Assembly: GCF_001187915.1 (NCBI RefSeq) | Contig: NZ_LGIU01000043.1 | Span: forward strand, 124,001-188,000 | Source: Arthrobacter sp. RIT-PI-e | GTDB lineage: Bacteria > Actinomycetota > Actinomycetes > Actinomycetales > Micrococcaceae | Direction of reading: 5' to 3' | Length of the DNA: 64,000 bases | Shown: positions 34,724 to 42,793 of the stretch, one piece after another | How positions within the stretch are numbered: position 1 is the stretch's first letter | Layout of the letters: each line of letters starts with the position of its first letter | Program-made: the position numbers and the translations under genes | Notes under the pieces: model-generated | Told to the model about the DNA's origin: nothing | The model's database searches: none | Seen by the model: the letters and a program-made list of their open reading frames with translations, nothing else

Positions 34724-35961
34724 GCTGCACCCCCCGCCGGATGCGGCAGCTCTGCCGTCACGGTCCATTCCCCCGGCTGCACCTCGATGTGCAGGGTCCC
34801 GCCGAGCGCCGCGGCCCGTTCCCGCATGGTGGTGAGCCCGAACCCTGCGCCCTGGGACCGGGCGGGCGGGGAAATGACCGGGGCCGCCGCACGGGTGTTG
34901 TGGATGCGCAGCCGCACCCGGGAGTCCGACGGCGCCACCTGCACCTCGATGCGCTCCCCGGGTGCGTGCTTCGCCGCGTTGGTCAGCGCCTCCTGCACGA
35001 TCCGGTAGCCGGCGAGGCCCACCGGCGCCGGGCACCGGACCATCTGCTCCGGACCGGCGAACCGCACCTCGCTCCCCGTACGTCGTGCCTGCTCCACCAG
35101 CTCGGGGATGTCGGCGAGGCGCGGCAGCCGAACGGCAGCCTGCTCCGGCTCACGCAGCAGCGCGATGAGCGCGTGCATCTCCTGCATGGACTCGAGCGCG
35201 AAGCTGCGCGTCAGCTCGAGTGCGGCGCGGTCCTTCACCGGGTCGGCCGCAGTGGCGAGTGCGCCCCCGGCGTGCAGGGCGATCGCCGAGAGGTGGGAGG
35301 CGACGGCGTCGTGCAGGTCACGCGCCAACGCGTCACGCTCGACGCGGACTGCGCGCCGCTGCTCCGCCTCGGCGAGCCGCTCGATCGCATCGGCACGGGC
35401 CTCGGCGACGTCGGCGAGTTCCCTCCCGGTCCGCACGTCCCGGGCCCACCACAGCGGCCCGAGGTAGAGCACGGCCTGCTGCAGCGCCATCAGCACACCC
35501 CAACGCACCTCGGACGTGACGAGCACCGTGACCACGGTGGGTCCGGCCACGAGCGCGCCGGCGGCGACCCACAGCGCTCGGCGCAGCCGGGACGACCCGA
35601 GAAGGGCCGCCCTGTAGAGCAGGTCGACGACGTAGAGGAACGCGGCGATGCTCCCGCCGAGCGCCGTGTCCACGGCGAAGGCGGCCGCCCCGACCGACAG
35701 CGCGGCCACCGGGGCCGCCCGCTTGACGAGCATGGCGAGGCAGCCCACCAGCAGCGGGGGTACGAACCACCATGCCGGGGCGTCCTGCACCACCGCGAGT
35801 CCGGGCAGCTGCCCGTGGCCGGTGAGACCGAGCGCCAGCAACCCCAGGCCGGCCACGAAGGTGCCCGCCGCGACCCGTGCGTCCTGACCCCGGGTGGTCC
35901 CGACCCCCGGGGAATGGCGGCGTGCCGGGACCGTCCTGTGCTCGTGGCCGGCGGATGTCAT
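34720..35961 (-). CDS. NarL-system sensor histidine kinase (HisKA_3)
   Basis: 413 residues. About five membrane helices between residues 30 and 170 without a large external domain; then a coiled-coil and the dimerisation/phosphoacceptor helix with His217 in ALARDLHDAVASHLSAIA, and the ATPase domain with IVQEALTNAAKHAPG (N box) and GAGFGLTTMRERAAALGG (G box). This is the usual actinobacterial DesK-like kinase that senses membrane state or membrane-embedded signals. It is co-translated with the response regulator. Confidence 0.9.
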   Translation of the reverse strand: MTSAGHEHRTVPARRHSPGVGTTRGQDARVAAGTFVAGLGLLALGLTGHGQLPGLAVVQDAPAWWFVPPLLVGCLAMLVKRAAPVAALSVGAAAFAVDTALGGSIAAFLYVVDLLYRAALLGSSRLRRALWVAAGALVAGPTVVTVLVTSEVRWGVLMALQQAVLYLGPLWWARDVRTGRELADVAEARADAIERLAEAEQRRAVRVERDALARDLHDAVASHLSAIALHAGGALATAADPVKDRAALELTRSFALESMQEMHALIALLREPEQAAVRLPRLADIPELVEQARRTGSEVRFAGPEQMVRCPAPVGLAGYRIVQEALTNAAKHAPGERIEVQVAPSDSRVRLRIHNTRAAAPVISPPARSQGAGFGLTTMRERAAALGGTLHIEVQPGEWTVTAELPHPAGGAA

Positions 35962-36079
35962 GACCGAAGTCCATCACACCGGACCAGCGGTGCGGATCGG
36001 CCGAAAGACCTACCCGGAGTGCCGACATCGGCCATCCGGCGGGCGCGACGTCCGCACGCTCCTCCGTAGCGTCCCTCTC

Positions 36080-36790
36080 ATGACCCTCCCCCTGGCCGGT
36101 GGCCTCCTCGTCCTCGCGCTGCTCGATTCCACGAGCTTCGGCACCCTGCTCATCCCGATCTGGCTGATGCTCGCCCCCGGACGCGTGCGAGCGGGCCGGA
36201 TCCTCCTGTTCCTGGCCACCATCGCGGTGTTCTACTTCGGCGTGGGTGTGGCGATCCTCCTCGGCGCGGACGCCGTGCTCGATCGGTACGGGCACCTCCT
36301 CACCTCCCGGCCGGCCTTCGTGCTCGCCTTCCTCCTCGGGGCCGCACTGCTGGCGTGGAGCTTCCTCCTGGAACATCAGGCGAAGCAGCAGAAGCTGACC
36401 GGGCAGGTGCCAGGACGGTTCAGCAGGTTCCGCACGCGTGCCGTGGGTGGAGGGGGCCGGGGTCTGCTCCCCCTCGTGGGGCTCGCACTGTTCGCGGGAC
36501 TGGCGGAACTCGCCACCATGCTGCCCTACCTCGCTGCCATCGCGGCACTGACCGCGTCCGGTGTGACGGTGCCGGTGGCCGGCGCGGCGCTCGCTCTGTA
36601 CTGCGCCGTGATGGTGCTGCCCGCCGTCGTCCTGCTGCTCCTCCGGGTGTCCGCCACACGCCACGTCACCCCGCTCCTCCTCCGGCTCGAGGGCTGGATG
36701 AGCAAGCACTCCGTCAACGGTCTCTCCTGGGTGGTGGGCATCCTCGGGGTGGTGGTCATGGTCCACACCGGAGCGCCGGCCTTCGCCTGA
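36080..36790 (+). CDS. GAP-family (SfLAP-like) membrane protein
   Basis: 236 residues with six membrane helices. The start MTLPLAGGLLVLALLDSTSF and the segment GLLPLVGLALFAGLAELATM, followed by LPYLAAIAALT, are typical of the GAP/Sap family (LysE-like fold), named for proteins that address glycopeptidolipid or sulfolipid to the surface in mycobacteria. A Lys/Gln/Arg-rich cytoplasmic loop lies near residue 105. It could export a lipid or small molecule, which is inference from the family. It is divergent from the two-component genes. Confidence 0.75.
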   Translation: MTLPLAGGLLVLALLDSTSFGTLLIPIWLMLAPGRVRAGRILLFLATIAVFYFGVGVAILLGADAVLDRYGHLLTSRPAFVLAFLLGAALLAWSFLLEHQAKQQKLTGQVPGRFSRFRTRAVGGGGRGLLPLVGLALFAGLAELATMLPYLAAIAALTASGVTVPVAGAALALYCAVMVLPAVVLLLLRVSATRHVTPLLLRLEGWMSKHSVNGLSWVVGILGVVVMVHTGAPAFA

Positions 36791-36842
36791 CCGGCCCCAC
36801 CCCACGAGCGTGCTGCACGGGTGGAGCGTCCCCGGGGATCAG

Positions 36843-36848
36843 TAGACT
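36843..36848 (+). promoter_or_regulatory. -10 box (TAGACT) for leaderless acyl-CoA dehydrogenase gene
   Basis: TAGACT ends 6 nt before the ATG at 36855 with no Shine-Dalgarno between them, the layout of a leaderless transcript. It would drive the three-gene operon 36855-39966. Confidence 0.45.
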
Positions 36849-36854
36849 GCGATC

Positions 36855-37919
36855 ATGCTGCCACCCAACCTGCAGGCGCCCGACACGACGACCGGCTCCG
36901 GCCAGGACACATCCCTGCAGTTCCTCGCCGACAAGGTGCACACCGCCCGCTCCTCCCTGGACAGCGCACTCGAGCTGGCCGCCGAGCTCGGCGCGGCCGT
37001 TCCCCTCCCGGGCTCCGGCCGTACCGCCGTCACCTGGCAGCTCCTCACCACCATCGCCGCCGAGGACCTCACCGTGGCCCGCGTGGTGGAACCGCACCTG
37101 GACGCGCTCGCCATCCTCGACCAGGCCGACGACGCCCACCTCACCGGGGGCGTCGGGACGTGGGGCGTCTTCGCGGCCGAGGGGCCGGGTGTGGCGCTCA
37201 TGGCAGCGCAGCAGGACGACGGCACCTGGACGCTGACCGGCACCAAGCCCTGGTGCTCCCTGGCCGACCACCTGGACCGTGCGATCGTCACGGCACATGT
37301 GGACGAGGACGCCCGGCGTGCCTTCGCCGTGGACCTCCGCGCGGACGGCGTGCGGCCCGAACCGGCCGCGGCGTGGGTCAGCCGGGGACTGCCCACTGTG
37401 ACCAGCTGCTCGGTGCACTTCGACGCCGTCCCCGCCGTCCCGGTGGGCGCGAACGGCTGGTACCTGGAGCGGGACGGTTTCGCCTGGGGCGGCATCGGCG
37501 TCGCGGCCTGCTGGTACGGGGGCGCGCTCGGCGTGGCCCGCACCCTGCTCGCCGCGTCCCGCCGTCGTGCCCCGGACCAGATCGCGCAGCTGCACCTGGG
37601 CCGCGTGGACGCGGCGCTGCACGAGGCGCGCACCGTCCTGGCGGAGGCCGCCGACGCCGTCGACGCCGGCAGGGCAGCCGGACAGGACGGTGCCCTGCTC
37701 GCCGCCCGCGTCCGCGCCACCGTGTTCCGCTGCGCCGAACTGGTGCTCGACGCCGCCGCGCACGGACTCGGCCCCGCATTGCTCGCCTTCGACGACGAGC
37801 ATGCGGCCCGCGTGGCGGACCTGCACCTCTACCTGCGCCAGCACCACGCCGAACGCGACGACGCCGCTCTGGGCAGGCGCGTCCTCGACCGGGTGGACCA
37901 GGGCGGGGCGGGATGGTGA
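36855..37919 (+). CDS. Acyl-CoA dehydrogenase-like flavoprotein
   Basis: 354 residues, slightly short for the family. The middle beta domain shows TWGVFAAEGPGVALMAAQQD, TWTLTGTKPWCSLADHLDRA and VHFDAVPAVPVG, all typical of acyl-CoA dehydrogenases; the C-terminal four-helix part includes RVRATVFRCAELVLDAAAHG and LHLYLRQHHAERDDAALGRR. The normal catalytic Glu is not obvious. It probably binds FAD and oxidises a carbon chain. It is the first gene of a trio with a deacetylase-methyltransferase (7-nt overlap) and a GT2, so its substrate may be a sugar- or lipid-linked intermediate rather than a fatty acid of beta-oxidation. Confidence 0.82.
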   Translation: MLPPNLQAPDTTTGSGQDTSLQFLADKVHTARSSLDSALELAAELGAAVPLPGSGRTAVTWQLLTTIAAEDLTVARVVEPHLDALAILDQADDAHLTGGVGTWGVFAAEGPGVALMAAQQDDGTWTLTGTKPWCSLADHLDRAIVTAHVDEDARRAFAVDLRADGVRPEPAAAWVSRGLPTVTSCSVHFDAVPAVPVGANGWYLERDGFAWGGIGVAACWYGGALGVARTLLAASRRRAPDQIAQLHLGRVDAALHEARTVLAEAADAVDAGRAAGQDGALLAARVRATVFRCAELVLDAAAHGLGPALLAFDDEHAARVADLHLYLRQHHAERDDAALGRRVLDRVDQGGAGW

Positions 37920-39283
37920 GCTTCACGCACCGGCAGCAGGGCACGCCGGAGAGCGTCTGGCGCAGCTGGGAACAGGACCGCGGCACCGGCCGGGGGCTGC
38001 AGGTCGAGGCGCTGTTCGACGGGCGGCTTCCCGCGCGGTTCCTCCTCGTCGCCGCACACCCCGACGACGAGACGCTCGGTGCGGGCGGGCTGCTCGCCCG
38101 CCTCGCCCGCGACGGCGTCCGCTGCGACGTCGTCGTCCTCACGGACGGTGAGAACTCCCACCCCTCCTCCCCCACGCACCCGCCCGCGCGCCTCGCGGAG
38201 ATCCGGCGCACGGAGGTGCGCACCGCCGTCGGCCTCCTGGCCCCGGCCGCACGCGTGAGCTTCGCCGGTCTGCCCGACGGCGGCCTCGTCGACGACGACG
38301 TCGCGACCGTGCTCCGCCGCGAGCTCGCCGACGGCGAGACCACCCGCACGCTCGTGGCCGCCCCCTGGCGGCACGACGGGCACACCGACCACGACGCCGC
38401 CGGCCGCGCTGCCGCGATCGTGTGCGGGGCGGCGCAGAGCCCACTGCTGGAGTACCCGATCTGGCTGTGGCACTGGGGGAATCCCGAGGAGCAGGCGGAC
38501 GCCCTCGGCGAGCTCGCCCTGCACACCCTCGATGCGGAGGACGCCGCGCGCAAGGGCTCGGCCCTCGCCGCGCACGTCTCGCAGACCACCGCCCTCTCGG
38601 AGGAGCCCGGCGACGAGGTGCTGCTGGCACCGGAGGTCCTCGAGCACTTCCACCGCGGCCACGAGTCCTTCTTCGTCACCGAGGGTGCCTCCACCTTCGA
38701 ACGGCTGCACCGGGACAAGGCGGACCCCTGGGAGGTGGCCGAGCGGTTCTACGAGCGGCGGAAGCGCGCGCTGACCATCGCGAGCCTGCCCCGGCCACGC
38801 TTCCACCGCACGCTCGAGGTCGGCTGCTCGGTGGGTGCTCTCACCCGGGAACTGAGTGCCGTCTCGGAGACCCTCCTGGCGCTCGACACGAGCGAGACCG
38901 CGGTCCGGCGCACCAACGAGGCCCTGGTCACGAACGCCGCCGCGACGGCACGTCTCGCCACGGTCCCGCGGGACTGGCCCGGGGAGGAGGGCCCGTTCGA
39001 CCTGATCGTGCTCTCGGAGACCGGCTACTTCCTGTCCTCGGACCAGCTGGACGAGGTGATCCGGCTGATCCGGGCGTCGCTGGACGAGGACGGCGTGCTG
39101 GTGTTCTGCCACTGGCGCCACCCCATCGAGGGCTGGGAGCTCGACGGCGAGGCGGTGCACGAGCGGGTCCGGGCCTCGTCGGATCTCGTCACCCTCGTTC
39201 TCCACACCGAGGAGGATTTCCTCCTGGAGGTCCTCGTCCCGGCACCCGCGCACTCCGTGGCCCGCAGGGAGGGCCTGCTGTGA
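37913..39283 (+). CDS. PIG-L deacetylase fused to class I SAM methyltransferase
   Basis: 456 residues. Residues 1-230 are a LmbE/PIG-L domain: the zinc motif AHPDDE at 48-53, SFAGLPDGGLVDDD and the distal HTDHDAAG. Residues about 280-456 are a Rossmann methyltransferase: FHRTLEVGCSVGALTRELS (motif I), LALDTSE, FDLIVLSETGYFLSS and DGVLVFCHWRHP (nodulation NodS-like type). PIG-L enzymes remove acetyl from N-acetylglucosamine conjugates; NodS-like domains N-methylate the freed amine. A combined deacetylation/methylation of an amino sugar is therefore plausible. The start overlaps the acyl-CoA dehydrogenase stop and its end overlaps the GT2 start. Confidence 0.88.
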   Translation: MVSFTHRQQGTPESVWRSWEQDRGTGRGLQVEALFDGRLPARFLLVAAHPDDETLGAGGLLARLARDGVRCDVVVLTDGENSHPSSPTHPPARLAEIRRTEVRTAVGLLAPAARVSFAGLPDGGLVDDDVATVLRRELADGETTRTLVAAPWRHDGHTDHDAAGRAAAIVCGAAQSPLLEYPIWLWHWGNPEEQADALGELALHTLDAEDAARKGSALAAHVSQTTALSEEPGDEVLLAPEVLEHFHRGHESFFVTEGASTFERLHRDKADPWEVAERFYERRKRALTIASLPRPRFHRTLEVGCSVGALTRELSAVSETLLALDTSETAVRRTNEALVTNAAATARLATVPRDWPGEEGPFDLIVLSETGYFLSSDQLDEVIRLIRASLDEDGVLVFCHWRHPIEGWELDGEAVHERVRASSDLVTLVLHTEEDFLLEVLVPAPAHSVARREGLL

Positions 39284-39966
39284 ACACCGGGCAGCTGGTC
39301 GTCGTGGTGCCTGCGCACAACGAGGAGGACTGGTTGCCCACCTGCCTCGCGGCCGTCGACGAGGCACGCCTGCACTTCCTGCACTCCGTCCCCCGGGTGC
39401 TGGTGTCCGTCACCGTGGTGCTCGACCGCTGTACTGACGGCTCGGCGGATGCGGCACGGAGCATCCCCGGGGTGTCCGTCATCTCGGGGGACTTCGGCTC
39501 CGTCGGCGCAGCACGGCACGCGGGCGTCCGGTTCGCGCTCGCGCGATCCCGGAGCCTGCCGCAGCACACCTGGATCGCCAACACGGACGCGGACACCGTG
39601 GTTCCCCGCGACTGGCTCGTGGGCCAGTACCGTCTCGCCCTCGAGCACGATCTCGTCCTCGGCACCGTGCACCCCGTGCTCACGGCGGAGAACGCGGAGC
39701 GCGTGGAACTGTGGTCCAGGGAGTACGTGCCGGAGGACGGTCATCCCCACGTGCACGGCGCGAACCTCGGCATGCGGGGCAGCACCTACCAGGAGCTCGG
39801 CGGCTTCAAACCGTTGGCACAGGACGAGGACGTCGATCTCGTGCAGCGGGCCAAGGCGGCGGCGGTCCGGTGGACGGCCGCAGGGACGGTGCGAGTGCTG
39901 ACCTCCTCCCGTACCGAGGGTAGGGTGCCGGCCGGATTCTCCAGCTATCTGCGGCTGCTGCGCTAG
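39280..39966 (+). CDS. GT2-family glycosyltransferase (soluble)
   Basis: 228 residues from a GTG that overlaps the previous stop (GTGA). LVVVVPAHNEEDWLPTCLAA is the nucleotide-binding start; TVVLDRCTDGSADAA and IANTDADTVVP carry the DxD-like metal site; GANLGMRGSTYQELGGF and AQDEDVDLVQR contain the acceptor/catalytic acidic region. There is no membrane helix. It should transfer one sugar to a small acceptor. With its two partners it forms a conserved-looking operon for an unknown glycoside. Confidence 0.88.
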   Translation: MNTGQLVVVVPAHNEEDWLPTCLAAVDEARLHFLHSVPRVLVSVTVVLDRCTDGSADAARSIPGVSVISGDFGSVGAARHAGVRFALARSRSLPQHTWIANTDADTVVPRDWLVGQYRLALEHDLVLGTVHPVLTAENAERVELWSREYVPEDGHPHVHGANLGMRGSTYQELGGFKPLAQDEDVDLVQRAKAAAVRWTAAGTVRVLTSSRTEGRVPAGFSSYLRLLR

Positions 39967-40081
39967 CGGTTCCCCCGGCTTCTACGGTGTTTCCGCTTTG
40001 TCCGACCCATCTGCTAGACATGACGGGTCGCAGCCGGCGCTCGCCAGGAAGGGCCCGCTGAACTTTTCCAGGGGGATCTGT

Positions 40082-41299
40082 ATGCGTTTCGGTGACATGC
40101 TCCGCGAGGCACGGAGCGCCAAGGAGCTGACCCAGGAGGAGCTGGGTGCAGGACGGTACTCCCCCAACTACGTCTCGCTCCTCGAACGCGGTGAGCGGCA
40201 GCCGACGCCGGAGATGGTGCAGCACTTCGCCCACGTCCTCGGAATGGACGCGGGGACGCTCGGCTGGTGGGTGGAACCGACGCCGTCCGCGGACACCGCG
40301 CTCCTCGCCGCCGCCATGCACGACGTCGGCAATGCCCGCGACCTGCAGGACGACGATCTCACAGCGGCCGAGGCCGCGAACGCCGCCTCCATCGCTAAGG
40401 AACAGGGGAATGTGGCGGCATGGTGGTCCATGGCCACCCTCCATGCCCAAGCACTCGTGGCCCTCCGCCGCTACGACGAGGCCGAGGCGGTGCTCCGCTC
40501 ACTGCGCGAGAGCACGCTCGTCACCCAGAAGCCGGAGCTCCTCGTCCTGGTGCTCGGCCGGCAGGCGGCCGTGCTGCGAACACAGGGCAAACTTCCCCAG
40601 GCAGTGGACATCGCCCGGGAGGCGGTCGAGGTCTCAGCGGCACTTCCCATGCACTCCGCCGTGCGCCTCGAGGCGGTGTTCGTCCTCCTCTCGGCACTGT
40701 CCGTCCAGGGCCGTCTGGACGAGGCGTGGGACATCGTGCTGGAGCTGCACCTGGACGAACCGGACCCGGCCCTGCCGTCCCGGCTGGTGGGGAACGGCGC
40801 CTGGGTGGTTGGCAACATCGCCTTCCGCCGCGGGGACGTGGAGATCGGCCTCACCCAGCACCGGTTGGCGGCGAAACTACTCCTGGCGCGGACGGACGTC
40901 GAGTCCTGGGCGCAGTTCCATGGTGCCAGCGTCATGATGCGTCTGCACGCGGGCATCGCCGACAAGGAGGTGTGGACCTCGCTGCAGAACGCGCAGCTGG
41001 GCTTCCGCATCTCCGGCACGGAGCAGCAACGCCGTGAGATCAAGCTCTACGAGGCGTACTTCCACCTCCGCTCCGGCGAACCGGTCCTGGCCGGACCGCT
41101 CCTGGCCGATGTGGAAGCGACGATGGACCTCGTGGACTTCGAATCCTCATCACTGCTCGAGCGGCTGCTGGGCGAGTATTACGCGCATCAAGGGGATACC
41201 CTGCGCAGCCGCAAGCACTTCCGACGCGCCATCACGCTCTTCGAGGAGGCCGGTGCATCCGAGTCCGCGGCCGAGGTCCGCGAGCTCATGACCCACTGA
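40082..41299 (+). CDS. XRE-family regulator with TPR domain
   Basis: 405 residues. An N-terminal helix-turn-helix (FGDMLREARSAKELTQEELG, then YSPNYVSLLERGERQPT) is followed from about residue 95 by a series of helical repeats such as WWSMATLHAQALVALRRYDE and YEAYFHLRSGEPVLAGPLL, a tetratricopeptide array. This is the architecture of Rgg/PlcR-like and of many actinobacterial signal-binding regulators, in which the TPR part binds a peptide or partner. GGGGG stands 7 nt before the ATG. The 3' end overlaps the convergent DUF1622 gene by 14 nt. The target and ligand are unknown. Confidence 0.85.
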   Translation: MRFGDMLREARSAKELTQEELGAGRYSPNYVSLLERGERQPTPEMVQHFAHVLGMDAGTLGWWVEPTPSADTALLAAAMHDVGNARDLQDDDLTAAEAANAASIAKEQGNVAAWWSMATLHAQALVALRRYDEAEAVLRSLRESTLVTQKPELLVLVLGRQAAVLRTQGKLPQAVDIAREAVEVSAALPMHSAVRLEAVFVLLSALSVQGRLDEAWDIVLELHLDEPDPALPSRLVGNGAWVVGNIAFRRGDVEIGLTQHRLAAKLLLARTDVESWAQFHGASVMMRLHAGIADKEVWTSLQNAQLGFRISGTEQQRREIKLYEAYFHLRSGEPVLAGPLLADVEATMDLVDFESSSLLERLLGEYYAHQGDTLRSRKHFRRAITLFEEAGASESAAEVRELMTH

Positions 41300-41660
41300 C
41301 CGCGGGTGCCACGGGCTCCGCGTCCTTCTGCCAGGGCCAGCGTCCGCTGATCTCGAGCTCCAGGGACCAGCTGAGGAAGGTCCGGATCACCACGATGACA
41401 GCGAGGACCCCGACGGATTCGAAGGTCGGGGTGACCGCCACCGTCCGGATGATGTCCGCGGCCACGAGGAGTTCCAGACCGAGGAGGATCGAGCGGCCGA
41501 GCCGTTGGCGGTACCGGTGGTAGATCCCGTTCTCCCTGCGGTGACGCAGGATCGCCGCACCGGCGACGAGCGTCGCGATCAGCGCGCCGATCACGATCAC
41601 GGCAACTCCCGCGGCGTCCACCGCCTTGCCGACGCCCTCCATGAGCTCCTGGAATGTCAC
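41286..41660 (-). CDS. DUF1622 membrane protein
   Basis: 124 residues from a GTG with AAAGGA upstream. Three membrane helices: VAVIVIGALIATLVAGAAIL, the segment RSILLGLELLVAADIIRTVA with the conserved G-L-E...A-D-I-I motif, and VGVLAVIVVIRTFLSWSLEL, where the R-T-F-L-S-W-S-L-E-x-E end is the DUF1622 signature. Function of the family is unknown. The 3' end overlaps the XRE-TPR gene. Confidence 0.85.
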   Translation of the reverse strand: MTFQELMEGVGKAVDAAGVAVIVIGALIATLVAGAAILRHRRENGIYHRYRQRLGRSILLGLELLVAADIIRTVAVTPTFESVGVLAVIVVIRTFLSWSLELEISGRWPWQKDAEPVAPAVSGS

Positions 41661-42148
41661 GGTGTTCCTTTCGTAGGTGTGGGTGCAGCCGCGGGATCGC
41701 CGTGGGTATGTCACACGGTCCCGATGCGTGCTGGAGCCGACGGGGCGCGAGAACGACGGCGGCCTCCGGTCGACCGGTGCGGCCCCCGCCCCGCGGACCG
41801 GGAGGACCACCTGGCACCGGTCCTCCCGGAAGGTGCCGGCGAGGTGCGCGGAGCAGGAACCCGGTCACGGAGACCGTACCCGGGAATCGGACCACATCGG
41901 CGAGTGACACGAGGAGTGCGCCGTACGCGTGCTCGTAGCGGCGGTACGCGTCTACGCGGACGCTGCAGCGGGCGTGCATCGATGCGTGCTCCGCACGGCG
42001 GTCCCCGCATGCCCCGCACGCGGTGCGGCGTGCCTCGAGCAGTCGAGAAACCGGCACGACATCGAGTCCTGCGGTCCGTGGGAGCGCCCTCCCGCGGTGG
42101 TGCAGGCGTGCGCGCACTCCGGACCCGTGCGGATACAGTTCCGGAGGC
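41661..42148. other. Gene-free region with an 11-bp perfect inverted repeat
   Basis: About 490 bp with no convincing coding frame. CCGGGAGGACC (41798-41808) and GGTCCTCCCGG (41819-41829) form a perfect 11-bp stem with a 10-nt loop. It lies about 140 bp upstream of the DUF1622 start, in its leader, and about 320 bp after the end of the 42149 gene. It could be a terminator, an operator or part of a small RNA; I see nothing else here. Confidence 0.45.
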
Positions 42149-42637
42149 TCACGTCCGTGTCCGGAAGCGACGAATGCTGTAGACGATGAAGGTGGCCGCG
42201 AAGACACCCGAGAGGATCAGGCTGGAGCCGACGCTCCAGCCTCCCGGCAGCCACCAGCGCCCGTCGATCGGCCACCAGCCCGGGGCGGCCGGCTGGGCGA
42301 TCCACAGGATGCCGAGGAGAACCAGGACGACGACGCCCCCGAGGCTGAGCGCGATGCTCCACCGGCTCTGCACTCCCCGGGCAGCCGCGACGAATGCCCT
42401 GCGACGTACCGGCTGCAACCAGCGCCTGGCCCATGCGTAGTGCGGCGCCAGGACGGCGAGTCCCGCCACGAGGGTGAGCAGACCGGGACCCGGTAGCACC
42501 AGTGCAGCCAGACCGAGCAGTACCAGCAACCACCCGCTGACCAGGCCCGCGGCGCGGCGGATCCCACCGGACTGGGCATGGCCGGCCGTACTCGAACCCT
42601 CGACACCACGCGCCGGTGTCCGTCGATCGGCTGCCAT
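42149..42637 (-). CDS. PGPGW-motif putative membrane protein
   Basis: 162 residues from the ATG with GGAGG upstream (a start 20 codons earlier lacks a signal). Two pairs of membrane helices. VLLGLAALVLPGPGLLTLVA contains the P-G-P-G loop and LAPHYAWARRWL follows, matching the small family named after the PGPGW motif, here with Leu instead of Trp. The N-terminus is polar and cytoplasmic. Function unknown. Confidence 0.75.
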   Translation of the reverse strand: MAADRRTPARGVEGSSTAGHAQSGGIRRAAGLVSGWLLVLLGLAALVLPGPGLLTLVAGLAVLAPHYAWARRWLQPVRRRAFVAAARGVQSRWSIALSLGGVVVLVLLGILWIAQPAAPGWWPIDGRWWLPGGWSVGSSLILSGVFAATFIVYSIRRFRTRT

Positions 42638-42793
42638 GGTCGGACCTCCCTCACTCCGGTAACGCCCCATCGTGCAGCCGATCCGGCCCACCGGCAAGCC
42701 CGGTCAGTATCCGGCAAACGCACTCCTGACTGTCAGTGGCCAGGTGTAGCGTGACATCACACAGAGTTCCACCTCCGCTCGGAAGGCACACTC

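Noticed and set aside
41940-42150. Coding sequence in the gap before the PGPGW-motif gene
   Set aside because: Open frames exist in several phases but are Arg/Ala/Pro/Cys-rich without start signals or domains, as random GC-rich DNA would give.
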